Shown one piece after another: positions 46,800-58,560 of a stretch of DNA of 64,000 nucleotides. Positions within the stretch are counted from its first letter, which is position 1. Each line of letters starts with the position of its first letter. The notes beneath the pieces are model-generated. The model ran no database searches. It was given only the letters and a program-made list of their open reading frames with translations, and had not been told where the DNA came from. The stretch lies in assembly GCF_024868665.1 (NCBI RefSeq), contig NC_079894.1, positions 5,729,426 to 5,793,425 on the forward strand. The letters run 5' to 3'. Both the position numbers and the translations under genes were made by a program. The DNA comes from Triplophysa rosa (lineage: Eukaryota > Chordata > Actinopteri > Cypriniformes > Nemacheilidae).

Positions 46800-46859
46800 C
46801 AGAGTTGGGGCTAAACTCGGCAGGAAAATGGACCTCTCGGGCCAGAGTTGAGAACCACT
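46800..46859 (+). repeat. hAT MITE end fragment
   Basis: CAGAGTTGGGGCTAAACTCG through GAGTTGAGAACCACTG is the right end of a CAGTGGTTCT-type hAT MITE like that at 14935-15192, directly abutting the following SINE. Confidence 0.5.
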
Positions 46860-47004
46860 GGGTTAGAGCATGGTGCTAGCAACGCCAATGTCATGGGTTC
46901 GATTCCAGGGATTGCACATTCTCAGATACAAATGTATAATATAATGCAATGTATGTGGCTTTGGAAAAAAGCGTCTGCCAAATGCATAAATGTAAATGTA
47001 AATG
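46860..47004 (+). mobile_element. tRNA-headed SINE, near full length
   Basis: The head GGTTAGAGCATGGTGCTAGC, B box GGGTTCGATTCC and tail CTTTGGAAAAAAGCGTCTGC plus CAAATGCATAAATG are all present. The first few head bases overlap the preceding hAT end. By my own comparison the head is closest to a tRNA-Ile-like sequence. Confidence 0.8.
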
Positions 47005-48192
47005 CATCGTCTTTAATACTGGATACAAACTATTTAAAAGTTATGCAGTTCTTGAGTTTCTATTTAGTCTCCAGTTCATTCCAGCCCAGTAGACAGACTC
47101 TGATTTATAAAATACAGTATGTACTGTGGGTTCCCATCCACCCAGTCCTGCTGATACCGTTTAATCTTGAGAAGGAATGTGACCTTATCTTAAGTCCTTG
47201 GCTTGGTCCACAAAGCTAAATTTGACCTTCCCTGTCATTTGTGTAGTAGATGCACACCAACAAAAATGCATTTTTGGCAAATTTTGGAAAATTATTAAGA
47301 CAGAATGACTGATATTGACCCTGAAAGGTCATACAAATGCAGCTTACACAGTGATTTTGCTTCTACGGCAATGCTAGTACAGAAGGGGACAAAGGACATG
47401 ATCCGCACTGATTCAAGGACTTTTAAAATGATCGATGCCTTTATAATATCGAAGCTGTCACATCACGTTAGTACCTGCGTACAACTGCACACAGGGATCT
47501 CTTTTGTGACCACAAACTTCCATCTATATGCAAATCCAGCTCTCAAAACAAAACAGCCACGTTAAACTTTCGGATGTTTCTTAACGTCCGTTATTTCCCA
47601 ACAGATTCCTGTACGAGGAGAGTGATAACACTAGTGTTTGCTCCTGCTTGGGTTTGCCTGCGCAGGAGGAGCACTGAGATTGGCTTCTCAGGAAAGAGCC
47701 ACGGCTGTTACCCAGCGGCTCAGTCGGACCGAGATTACTACAGACCTGCCAGCTCTATCAGAAACACAAGTATTTTCTGTTGCCGAGATAAGTCCACACC
47801 GATCCTTACAAAACTCTCCTGCCTCACCTATCTCTGTCAACTCATTACAGTACTGCTCGTATCTGGGTGGAGACAACTTCCTGCTTTTATCTGCCAACGG
47901 AGCACAGACCATCCATCGCTCTGTTCTCTCTGTTAAAGACACAAACACATTTGCACTCAAGATTATAATACTTTGCTCATCTTAAGTAATGCTTTTAGTT
48001 ATTTATAGATCGGCAACAAAATTGGCTCTATAGACGCAAATCTATAGATTTATTTGAAGTCTGCAGAACAAATGCATGAATTGACAAATATAACGTATGG
48101 TGACCAAATATGTAAACACAGTTACTTTCTTTCTAGATGAATTCTCTGTATCTTCCATAATGATATGTACTCACATGTAGCTATGACTTTTA
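47005..48192. other. Unique DNA with an unassigned open stretch
   Basis: The plus-strand stretch 47673-47985 is open for more than 100 codons after a strong acceptor-like tract (see next entry). Otherwise no feature was recognised. Confidence 0.35.
47673..47985 (+). other. Unassigned open stretch after acceptor-like site
   Basis: A pyrimidine tract ending GGGTTTGCCTGCGCAG precedes a frame that stays open to a TAA at 47983-47985, giving about 104 residues that are serine-rich (for example SETQVFSVAEISPHRSL). There is no in-frame ATG near its start and no poly(A) signal close after the stop. Other frames on both strands are also open here, so base composition may explain it. I do not recognise the product. 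Confidence 0.2.
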
Positions 48193-48432
48193 AAGGGATA
48201 GTTTACCCAAAAATGAAAATTCTGTCATTGTTTACTCACCCTCTTGTCATATTCAATCTGTATGACTTTCTTCTGCAGAGCACAAAAGAAGATATTTTGA
48301 AGAATGTTGGTAACTGAACAACACCCATTCACTTCTAACAATGCAACCAATGCAAGTCGATAGGTATCGTCGTTGTTTGGTTACCAATATTCTTCAAAAT
48401 ATCTTCTTTTGTGCTCTGCTGAAGTCATAAAG
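48193..48432 (+). mobile_element. TTAA / AAAGGGATAGTTTACCC MITE, left part (split by LINE)
   Basis: It begins TTTAAAGGGATAGTTTACCC and runs through AAGAAGATATTTTGAAGAAT, GGTTACCAATATTCTTCAAA and TTTTGTGCTCTGCTGAAG. It resumes at 49903 with GGTCTGAAATGGTGAATAAA. The L2 LINE sits in between. Confidence 0.85.
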
Positions 48433-49902
48433 TAGTGTCCACTCAGTTGTGCTCTTTCTTACAAAATAATGACATACACGAAAAATTTCAGTCAGGCTTT
48501 ACACCGCATCATAGTACTGAAACTGCGCTCGTTAAAATTACAAACGACCTGCTTATAGCATCAGATAAAGGTAACATCTCACTCCTAGTCCTGCTTGACC
48601 TTAGTGCTGCGTTCGATACTGTAGACCATAAAGTACTTCTAGATCGCTTGCACAATTATACCGGTATTCAGGGACAGGCACTACAATGGTTCAGATCTTA
48701 CTTATCAGACAGACATCAATTTGTCCATTAAAATGGGGAATCATCAAATCTAACGCAAGTAAATTATGGATTACCTCAGGGATCGGTTTTAGGACCCTTG
48801 CTATTCTCCATATACATGCTGCCCTTTGGAAACATTATTAGAAAACATGGAATTAGCTTCCACTGTTATGCAGATGATACTCAGCTATATATCTCATCAA
48901 GACCAGATGATTCCTTCCAGCTACCCAAATTGGCAGAGTGCATCGACGATATAAAGCATTGGATGACTTGTAATTTCCTTCTTTTAAATTCTAATAAAAC
49001 AGAAATGTTGCTTATCGGACCAAAGACACGTGAGCAGAATATTTCGGATTATAACCTGCAAATTGAAGGCTGCAGTGTTACGCCAACAAATACAGTTAAA
49101 GACCTTGGCGTTATATTAGACAGCAACCTGTCATTTAAAAATCACATCTCAAATGTCACAAAAACCGCCTTCTTCCACCTTAGAAATGTTGCCAAATTAC
49201 GAAATATTTTATGTGTGGCTGACGCAGAGAAGCTTATTCATGCATTTGTGACCTCAAGACTTGAATACTGTAATGCACTGCTTAGTGGTTGTCCTGCATC
49301 ATCAATAAACAAACTACAGTTAGTTCAGAAAGCAGCTGCCAGAGTTCTAACCAGGTCCAGAAAATACAATCACATAACCCCAATGTTATCATCCCTTCAC
49401 CCATTAAGTTTCGTATTGACTTTAAAGTTCTTTTAATCACTTATAAAGCCTTAAACGGTTTAGCCCCTACCTACATAACAGAGCTTCTACCACACTACAA
49501 GCCATCACGCTCTCTAAGATCTCAAAACTCCAGACGTTTGATAACACCTAGAATAACTAAATCCACCAAAGGGGGTAGAGCTTTCTCATACGTAGCACCT
49601 AAACTCTGGAATAGCCTCCCCGATACTATTCGAGGGTCAGACACACTCTCCCAATTTAAATCTAGATTAAATACACATCTCTTCAGCCAAGCATTCACTT
49701 AATGCATAATATGCTAAATAAACCACCGGGGGCCTGTATTTATTAGATATTATTTACTAGAATAATCTTGCTTGTTCTATAAACACCATGCACTGTGCTG
49801 TGTTTTACTTTTTTTGTGTTTTTCTTATTTTCTCCTGCAAAGCTGCTTTGGAACAATGCACATTGTGAAAAGCGCTATAAAAATAAAATTGAATTGAATT
49901 GA
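48433..49902 (+). mobile_element. L2-type non-LTR retrotransposon, 5'-truncated
   Basis: A 1.47-kb LINE fragment holding the reverse-transcriptase part of ORF2, a C-terminal region and a 3' UTR ending TAAAAATAAAATTGAATTG. The 6-mer ATAAAG occurs at 48427-48432 and again at 49903-49908 and is the likely target-site duplication. The insertion splits a TTAA MITE, so it is younger than that MITE. The endonuclease half is absent, as usual for truncated copies. The shared 3' UTR (GCTGCTTTGGAACAATGCAC) recurs at 23858-24127. The clade call (L2, in the CR1/jockey group) rests on protein motifs and this tail. Confidence 0.85.
48435..49702 (+). pseudogene. L2 ORF2 reverse transcriptase, broken
   Basis: The product would copy LINE RNA into DNA at a nicked target site. 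The visible frame lacks the N-terminal endonuclease and begins inside the reverse transcriptase (residues near HSTETALVKITNDLL). Motif A is LDLSAAFDTVDH near 48594-48629, motif B includes GLPQGSVLGPLLFS near 48765-48809, and the catalytic YADD lies at 48867-48878. The C-terminal region ends near KLWNSLPDTIRGSDTLSQFK. Two lesions inactivate it: an in-frame TAA at 48729-48731, and a frame change at about 49400 that looks like a small deletion. Aside from those the frame is well kept, so the copy is not ancient. It is not expected to be active. Confidence 0.85.
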
Positions 49903-49968
49903 ATAAAGGTCTGAAATGGTGAATAAATGATGACAGAATTTTCAGTTTTGGTATGCTATCCCTTTAAG
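49903..49968 (+). mobile_element. TTAA MITE, right part (split by LINE)
   Basis: GGTCTGAAATGGTGAATAAA followed by TGATGACAGAATTTTCAGTT and TATGCTATCCCTTTAA completes the MITE begun at 48193. Confidence 0.85.
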
Positions 49969-50228
49969 TAATTTATATGATAACAATAACAGACATACAA
50001 ATTTTGACTACATAGTTTGAACAAACATCAGCAGAAATCCGCTCTAATTTGACATCAGATGTGTAGTATGAACAAATAGAGGAGTTTAATAATAGGACAC
50101 TTTTATAGTATCAAAGGGGTTAATTCCTTCTAAACAAAATGTGACGGTGTGGTGGTAATTCTCAGAATTACTCAGGTTTCAGATGTGTGAAGGAGCGCAC
50201 AGGAAGCGTGGGGTATTTTTGAAGAGCT

Positions 50229-50396
50229 GGGCCCGGTTGCATAAAGCACCTTAAGTTTTTCCCTTAAGTATGACACTTAAGGGGTGATTTTCCTTTACCA
50301 AAGACAATAGGAGAATGACTTAAGTAAAACTTAAGGTATACTTAAGGACACACTTAAGGGAAAATTACACTTAAGGTACTTTATGCAAACGGGCCC
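50229..50396. mobile_element. GGGCCCGGTTGCATAAAG palindromic MITE
   Basis: GGGCCCGGTTGCATAAAGCA (left) and TTTATGCAAACGGGCCC (right) are inverted, and CTTAAG-type motifs recur at about ten places in between in both orientations. It is 168 bases and non-coding. The ends resemble PIF/Harbinger MITEs of fish, but I see no clean 3-base duplication. A related left end lies at 63832. Confidence 0.7.
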
Positions 50397-51989
50397 TGGC
50401 CCCCAGCGAGTGCCCCGCTCAACTGTTCTCAGTCTCACACTTTCACTCTTGGTTTTTCACTCAACGCTGAGACACCTGTGGTTTCTTGTAATGGAACGCC
50501 CAATAGAGGAAAACTCCACTTTCTATAAGGACAGAGCTGTCAATGTTTCCTTCAGAGTGACAAGAGGAAAGTTTGTGTGAGTGTCACTGCATAGGGCGAT
50601 TTACCTCACAAGCTCCATGAAGATGATGTCGCTTACATCCTTGCAAACATCCTCACCAGCTTTCTCTACACCTATGAAGAAACACAAGAAATGGGTGTTT
50701 AAAAGGATTTTGGTCATGTGCTTAAATTGGAAAATAGCTTTGAACTTAATAACCTGCCAGGGACGCAGGATGTGTGACAGTGATCTCACACAGGAAATGC
50801 AACCTGTCAACAATAAGCTTGGTTTCATAATAAGCCCCTACAGTTTCTTTTCCTATGAACCTCATCACCACACCAAAGCACACTTCAAATCACTAAAAAT
50901 ATAGTATCACTATGCTGCAGTACTAAAAAAAACCCATTGAATTATTTTTTGAAGTTTCACAGGTCACCTTTTTTTTCATTTGACCAAAATCCACTTTTAG
51001 TTTCTTCTATACGCGAGTTCTATAACACAAAACAAACCTAGCTATGAAATTCATGGTTGCCCTTGAAAGTTCAATAAAGGTCGAATTCATCTCGATAACA
51101 GATAATGACCAATTTTATATTAAGATGAAAGCCCTGTACACAATGGAGAGGAAGACATGCCAATAAACAAACAAACAAACAAACAGCCTCTTTTGTTTAT
51201 TCTTTATAGTACCAATGGCAGTTCTGGAAAACAAAAAATATAAAACAAAACCAAACAATACGTGAAAGAGAGAAAACTCTAAAAACTGTTAGTGACTATT
51301 ATTTGGAAAAGAAACTGGAGGCAAAAACTCATCTAAGATACTTTCACTGCTCTTTTAGAAAGCCACACTGGCACACATTCAAAAGCCACGGGTCAAGATG
51401 TAACAACAGTGACCGCTCACATTGAAATGGCAGTTTACCCAAAGTGTGTGACTAGCATTCTGTGCAATGTTTAACCAATATACTGCCCGTTTCAAAGCTG
51501 TTTGTGTACACCGATTAGATTTCCTGCTTATGACGTCCATTTATAGACCATAAAGCAGAGCAGAAGCGCAGACATGTGACTCAGAGACTTGTGTGATTGA
51601 GAGTACATGCAGAAGTTGTCAAATCTGTGCGGTCTACAAGACCGGATGTTTCAAGTGACTAATGTACAAGTCACCACTGATCAAATTTTATGATTTTGAT
51701 ATGAAGAGATCCAGCTAAATACCATTAGTATTTGTTTTAGGCACTGGTATGCGAGTGGTTTTACGATGCTATTTCAGGCTTGCTTGATCTATGTAATGAG
51801 GTCAATGCATCATCAGATGAAAAATGAAATCTCAGCAGGTTGTTTCACGGCTAGAGGTGAGGAGAGAGCAGCAAAGGTGGCGGCAGTTTAAAGAAAAAGC
51901 GGAGGGGTTTAGAGCGTTTGTGTTAAAGCTTTCTTATGACCGTTAGGATGAAGTGTGTCATTTTTTGATGTTGAATTGCATCCCCTGAG
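50397..51989. other. Mostly unique DNA; contains a candidate coding exon
   Basis: The candidate exon is at 50605-50671 (minus). (AAAC)n occurs at 51163-51186. No other repeat ends or exons were recognised. 51300-51950 is plain unique sequence. Confidence 0.4.
50605..50671 (-). CDS. Candidate 67-bp coding exon, minus strand, gene unknown
   Basis: On the minus strand a long pyrimidine-rich tract (TTCTTGTGTTTCTTCATAG) precedes the segment and GTGAG/GTAAAT follows, both good splice consensus. Between them one frame is open and reads GEDVCKDVSDIIFMELV within 21 residues. This is an alternating acidic and hydrophobic pattern typical of a helical protein segment and unlike the neighbouring chance frames. 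The exon would start after the first base of a codon and leave two bases of the next. The other two frames contain stops. I do not recognise the gene. The terminal exon candidate at 42538-42932 lies downstream on the same strand and could belong to the same gene, which is an inference from position only. Among the exon calls here this is the best supported as coding. Confidence 0.35.
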
Positions 51990-52422
51990 TTAAAGGGACA
52001 GTTATGCCTGAAACGCCTCGTGTAACCACACCCCCACACATCTACGTCAGTTCGTGGTATGATTTGACTAAGACCGCCCAAATGTATACGCAAGTAAGGT
52101 GGGCGCACCTGTCAGTACAATTGCTTTAGAACCTGATGTTCCAAATATGGTAAGAGGCGTTACATTTCCGTCACACGCTTGCAGTATTCGACCAATCACT
52201 ACGCACTGGTGAACTGGCCAATCATAGCACACCTCGCTTTTCAGAGCGATAAGCTTTGTTAAAAATCTGCGCGTTTCAGAGAGGCGGGGCAAAGAGGAGA
52301 TACAAACATGCACGGTATGTGGAAAATACAACGTTTTTGAACCTTAAATCGTGTATACACATTGCAATACATCAAAAACAAACGATAATATTCGTTTTAG
52401 CCGTGTCATATCACACCTTTAA
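51990..52422 (-). mobile_element. Chimeric TTAA MITE, minus orientation
   Basis: The left edge is TTAAAGGGACAGTTATGCCT, resembling the common MITE terminus. The right edge is GCCGTGTCATATCACACCTTTAA, a worn ATATGACCCCTTTAA terminus (the first 20 bases quoted suffice to place it). The body matches the element at 45271-45823 in reverse complement (CGTGTAACCACACCCCCACA, AGCACACCTCGCTTTTCAGA). TTAA lies on both sides. Open frames on both strands here are repeat sequence. Confidence 0.75.
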
Positions 52423-54258
52423 ATTGAGCTGCGCGTCTACACAACGGAGAATCGCATCACATGCGTTCTCAGGAACATCTCTTTCGCGCAAAACCCGCCT
52501 CATTTTAACCCTTTCCGCTCTGCGCGCGCTGATTGTCTCCCGCTAAAGATGAGCAGCACGAAGAGCAGCGGACACGTGCTTATTTTAACAACACTAGTGC
52601 AGACACGCAGAGCAGATAAATGGACACAAAACAGTAAACTAAATGCAGCAACATTAAAGTATTTGTATCCGTCAGTCGGTTTACTGTTTGCTATGTCTCC
52701 AACCTTTTGACCAGATTTGTGATATTTTATGAACCATAACGTTTTTATCTACATTTAGCATTAGCATTATTGATCAGCATGTAAACATTTGTGACCCTGT
52801 GAAAACTCAGGCTACAAGCACTAATTTCACAAAGATTTCAATCGTAGAAATGGCATTATTCAGTCAATATTGAAGATATTGTTGTTTTCACAGAATATTG
52901 TGTAGGATGATTTTATGTAAACCGGGTAAAAAGACTTGCTGGGTTTTCACAAGCAGGAACATATCTAATTGGGAAATCATTTAAAGATAGAAGTAGTTCT
53001 GGTAGGAATGGCATGGAAAGGCTAATTTAGTAAGTAAATTTGTTTTCTGTTTATGAGGAGAGTATTTTAATTGTTACATTACATTTGGTGTGTTTATATG
53101 TTGTCAGTAATTTTTTTTATTTACAAATATTAAATACTAGACTTTTATTAAGAGGGCATTCCCCTAAAGCCACAAGATTTTTAACGTAGCACAAAAGATC
53201 ACGGGCAAGTACAGGACGCCCACCTCAAGATTCACCTCAGAGAGTTCAAGAAGAGGAGCAGATGAGTAACAAAGTAACACGCTGGGCTTTTTCTTGTGGG
53301 AGGAGATGAGAACGGCCCCGCCCCCTCTGATTTTACTGTCATTGAATGTAAACATTTTAACGTCTAAAGGAAATGAAAACTAGATCTGTACTTTTTTGGG
53401 GAAAAAATGAGTTTTCTTAAAACCCATTAGGTGGGAGGTCTCCAGAGCGTTGCCATCCGTTTTCTGGGTCGTTGCTAGGTGGTGACTTCAGAAATTAAAT
53501 AGGATGGAAGTGTGATGTCAGAAGTAATAGCACACCTCTCCTCAAATCACAAGATCTGAAATACAGATTGGTGTGTAGCACAAATACTGTTTGCAAGCAC
53601 GACTAACACAAGCACGCGTCATTATAGTTACACAAATAGTAACTTTACTCGCTGTAAAAGTGCAACCGCAATGAGAAAAGAAAAACAGCGCGGCCATAAC
53701 GTTTTATTAGCGTTAATAAAATGAATTCTGCAGAGCACTTATTAAGCGCTTAGGTTTCTTAATAAAAGAACTGGAGCTAAAAAGTGCTGTGGGTTTTGAA
53801 ACATAACCAGGGGAAATTTTGGTCGGAACAAAGGACTTTACTACCAAAGCTCAACACATTCCATCAAAATGTTCCTTTCTCACAAACATTAAAAGCCATC
53901 CGCTGCTACATAGGCAGATTTTATCACATGACGAGACTGTTGATCTGTCAGCGATGTTTGTTTTTCATTAACACAACTGTAATCCCTTATCTCATTTCTA
54001 TATGGCCTGCACACAACTGTTATGAGAGTTTAGGGAGCAAAACTAAAATGGACTGTTATACAAGTACAGCAGGCATTCGAGCTCCGGTTATAACACATAG
54101 AAACACGTCATAACACATACTAACTCAAAACACTTCACAAACATAATATAGGGTACAATAAAACCCAAGACAACAGCGTTTAATATTATTACCGTGCACG
54201 TTAGACCTCTGACCTCAGTAATCCTTCCCTAAATACAGGATCTCAAGAGAATAGAACA
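52423..54258. other. Mostly unique DNA; GC-rich patch and a repeat fragment
   Basis: 52425-52620 is GC- and CpG-rich, abutting the MITE, with an ATG frame of 53 codons at 52549-52710 that I do not recognise. About 52790-52960 (TGTGACCCTGTGAAAACTCA through TGCTGGGTTTTCACA) is a dispersed fish repeat fragment with inverted ends. Other frames (53164-53355, 53784-54113) are unsupported. Confidence 0.4.
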
Positions 54259-54259
54259 A

Positions 54260-54728
54260 AGGCATGGGCCGGCATGAGATTGACGGTGTGATAACCTTAA
54301 GCCAAAAGTCACGGTTTCGCGGTATTACAATTGCAGCTTTGAAATGTTTTCTGGGTAAAAAAGACATTAAACACAATATATTTTATTTTTAAGCAACAAC
54401 TATTTGGAAAGTATGTGTCAGGTCAAATCAGTGGTTCCCAGACCTTTTAAAAGCACGGCACCCCTTTTATAGTCATTTTTACATGCATTTCTAGTAATTA
54501 AACTTACATAAATAAATATAAACAAAGTAAATGCAGATGAGCAAACAACAAATTAAGCATAAACAAAAAATAGCACAGAACCTGATAGATTCCTACACTT
54601 TCCGTATTGATGAGACATAAAAAAGAGCTCATACCTTGGGAACGGTATAACAGACAATTTTAGTGGTTTTAAAACTGTGGCCTTTTCTAACCACGGAATA
54701 CCTCGAGAACGGTATCTGGCCCATGCCT
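54260..54728. mobile_element. hAT-like element with AGGCATGGGCC ends
   Basis: AGGCATGGGCCGGCATGAGA (left) and ATCTGGCCCATGCCT (right) are inverted over about 11 bases. Subterminal CGGTATTAC / GAACGGTATAAC repeats are present on both sides. No clear 8-base duplication remains. A further repeat-like piece (CAGTGGTTCCCAGACC from about 54431) lies inside and may be a nested hAT end. Confidence 0.6.
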
Positions 54729-57700
54729 ACACACTACAGGGGTGTTTCCTTGGTGGGGATGCAATATCTTTGCTGCTGGACGTAGCACAGGGACAGATTT
54801 TTGAAGCAATGTGGAAGGAATGTAACTCATTTAAGCCAAAAGAAACTGATCTATGACAGAGAACTACTATGGTTAGCACAAATGGGAAAAACCATCGGTT
54901 TACAAGTTGCAAGTGTATCGGAGCCATTATCCTCCAGAGCCATTACACTCAGAGAGAGAGCGTTTCTGGAGCAGGGAGGAGTATTTTTACAGCACTCATG
55001 CACTGAGACTCCTTGTTTGTGCCACACTAGGACTGGTTGGTTCCCATCGCATCATAAATGCCCCCCCATAGTGGAAGTTTGGCACATTGTTAGATTTTGT
55101 GTGGGTGTAAGGAAAAATATTCTGCTGCTTCACAATGCAACAAGACAAAGAAATGCTTCACAAGACACAATACGCCACCAACGTCGTAACTGATGTATTT
55201 ACAAAATTTCACAATCATGTCTTGTGTCATGCAAGCTATCCAGGTTTGTTACACATTTTCTAAGGATCCTATCCATGTCATGTGTAACTTCCGCCAACAT
55301 CCTTTGAGGATGAAGCAATCCATCAGCAAGGGCCACCTTCACCCCACTATCAGTGCATTGATAAGATAATCCATCATGTCAAACAATATACAAATTGTTA
55401 CTTTGTGTCTCGCACACCGACGTTCCAACATACTATTGTTGTATTACAACATTTTATGCAAAATGTAAAAAAACCCTTAAAATCAATTTGCAGACTTGTT
55501 TCCGAAACCTTAACAGTTTTATTAGCATCTGATCAGTCACCGAAACAATGAAATTAACAATGGAAGCTAAAGCCAAAGAGAGAACATCAGAAGGAAGTAA
55601 AACAACAAAATTAAACAAAACATTAGAACATTATACTGTACATACTTGACGCATATACATGATATAGCATAGAAGATAAATATAAATAAATAAATATTTG
55701 ATTATATCAGAACTTTAATCTGATATTTTCACTGCATTTTAACAACTTGCCTATATTTATCTAACACGTGGCCCGGCACGATGCAACAAAAGACAATAGA
55801 ACGCATTAGAAACCATCTCCGACAAGGTGTAACTATGGCGAGAATATAATCAAATTGTAATAAATAAATAAAAAACAAATTAAATCTCATCAAGATGCAT
55901 ATAATCTCATATGTATGAGATGCATTTATATAACGTATAAAAGGCTATTGTTACCGTGAAAAATATTGTTCTTGTGAAATAAAATGATTTATTCTTTGAA
56001 AGATTTTTGGTCATACCGCCACACCCATTACCTTATATAAATGTGTAAACAAACATCACTATACATGCAGAAAACACAGCAATGTTGTAGTAAAAATTTG
56101 CACTAGATGCATGTCCTTTTTACAACTTACTGGTAACTTTTTATCAACCCCAATCTCTGAGGTTTCAATAACCGATTCAAAAAATGGTTCATGAGTAATT
56201 AAGAGGAAAAACCCAAAGGTAAAAACATTTCTAAACACAAATCAGTACAGGCACAAAGCAATAAACCATTTGAAAGCTATAGTTGTGAGAGTTTACAGTC
56301 AGTCTGTACTGATCTCGAGGAATTTGTAATAGTGCTGTGGAGAGTCAAGCATCTCTTTTATCCTTTAACCGGGGTCAGAAAAACATGCAGTTTACAGCCA
56401 GTCCTGCAGGCAGAACGGAGAAAACAGCTATCCCTTTTACAACTGCGATCATTAGTGTTATCATTGCGGCCACGACTCTCATAAATAAAAGCCTTTTATT
56501 TGATTAGTCATAATAGGGTGTCATTAAATCTTGAAGTCAAAGTCCACAACCAATATTATTTACAAAGGAGTTTCAACCGCCTGAAGCATTTAATGTAAGA
56601 CACTGTGCCAAAAAAAAAAAAAACATTCACGTGCATAACAGTTTATTCTAGGCAAATACAACATACAGAGGTCTTATTGTTTAGTCTACAAACAGACGAT
56701 TTGGTTTGGTTTCTTCAGTTAAATGTCAATCCCTGACAACAATACTGGCACACAGGTCAGGTGACTGCAGTGCACACACGTGACTCATGTGAGGATGGCA
56801 TCGACCCACCAGCTGTTGAATAACGGCATGAAATCTGAGAATGTCACACTCATCTAACAAAGCCAAGAAAATCCTGTCTTCCCGGATACACCGCTACGGG
56901 CACGAGTTGTTTTCTAGTAAGGTGTCACGGCCAAATACTGCATGTCTGCTGAATATTCAAATAATCATTCACAGCATTGTGTGCTTAGCAGAACTGCGGT
57001 CTTTGTCAATGTAAATGCTTTCCTATGACATTTGAAATGTTGTAATCACTCCATTTGTGAGTTTGTTTAAAAGGCAATTACCCTTCAATAGAAAGATCTT
57101 CTAATGTTCTTCATCATTTATCTCAGGGTAGAAAAGAAAGGGATTTAAACAGCTTTCCCCGCCGAGACTTGTGAAATATGTGCTGTTGATGTTTTCAACA
57201 AACACAAGTGTTGAGTTCAGCCAGAGGCAAGCTTCAACAACTCCATGACCTCATTTCATTCACGGCAATTTACGTCGTATTTGCAAAACATTGACATTAA
57301 GCAAATTCAACCGCAATATTCAAAAGAAGCAGGTGAATCAATAACCTACTGAACTGTTCAGATGAATACAGGGAACACACTGTTATCAGCTGGAACGTAA
57401 CATTCAGGGAGCATTTTGTCCATTAGAAGACCAAACACAAACCAAGCAATAGCTACCAAATTCATTTAGTAATTAATATATTTATAATGCCTATTCAATT
57501 AGGATTAAGCAAACTGTTCAAATATATACTACTACGTACATTATAAGAATACAACGTGAATGAAAAAATATAAGCTGGATTCACATTGGACTCTAGTTTT
57601 AGATGTTTGTTCAGATTTTTCTATTTGCACTGGCTGCTCAAATTTCTTTTAAGTTGCTCGTATCTGTCATCAGTAAACAGTATGCCAGTATTACATGTGT

Positions 57701-57829
57701 GCAGCGCAAGTGTGCATAACAAAACCATGACAGTTATCGATTGGGTTCGCTCTACAGTATGTCTGAAATCAATACCCTGATGCACACCTGTGGATGCTTT
57801 TCAAGATACAACATGGCGACGTGATTTTT
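54729..57829. other. Unique DNA, conserved-looking stretch, no gene seen
   Basis: A 130-codon plus-strand frame (54801-55193) is not recognisable. About 56420-56560 (GATCATTAGTGTTATCATTG, AAAAGCCTTTTATTTGATTA) is repeat-free and looks like conserved non-coding sequence. AT-rich elsewhere, with poly(A) at 56611-56623. Confidence 0.35.
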
Positions 57830-58560
57830 ACCGAAGACCCTAAATCACAAAAAAGTATTTGAGTATTGCAGAGATTACGTATTTTTGTAGGCCAACCCGG
57901 AAGTTAGCACCGCACTGGTTCCCTCGATCAAGAGTATATATGGATTTTTCCCACAGACAGATTGCAATAAATAAGATCTGTGATTAACAAATGTTTACGA
58001 TACTTACACATTTTGTCTATCAAGATCTTTACAGATTAACACAACATTTGCTATTTTTGAAGCCTAAATACAATAGCCAGAAATAAAAAGTTAACACGAT
58101 GCTACAAACAGACTACAACACGGTCACTCGATATCAACGTCGCCACCACCAAGCCTCCGACAACTTTTTCAACCTTTTTCCTGGTAAGTAATTACTCTGA
58201 ATTAATACCCATCCACATTTTTAGTGATTTGTGCCCATGTTAAATTATTTGTGAGATTTATATGCAAGATGACGTCTAATGTCCTCGCCAAAGTATGTAG
58301 TCGCTTTAAACAATTTGCTAGCTGTTTTTTTTTTTAGAAAAATATAAACAATAACATAGAATAAAACATGAACAATATTTAGAGGAACCACAAACCAAAT
58401 TTTAGGCATTTAGATAAAAACCCATTTAAAAACCCATAGACTTTGAGGCGATGGAACCGCAAGTGCTAAAATGCTAACTCGATTCCGGATTTTGCATTCA
58501 AAAATACATAATTTCTGCGAAACTCTACAGCTTGAAACCCTGCACTTGTGCAAACCCAGC
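57830..58560. repeat. Dispersed fish repeat around CCGGAAGTTAGCACCGCACT
   Basis: It contains GGCCAACCCGGAAGTTAGCA, CACTGGTTCCCTCGATCAAG and later GATGGAACCGCAAGTGCTAA plus CTAACTCGATTCCGGATTTT, sequences I associate with a repeat common in cyprinid genomes. Boundaries are approximate and no coding capacity is evident. Confidence 0.5.

Noticed and set aside
46848..47219. 123-codon plus-strand frame
   Set aside because: It starts within a hAT end and a SINE and continues into unique DNA by chance.
52256..52546. 96-codon plus-strand frame
   Set aside because: It reads through the end of a TTAA MITE whose relatives give the same peptide at 13.5 and 45.2 kb.
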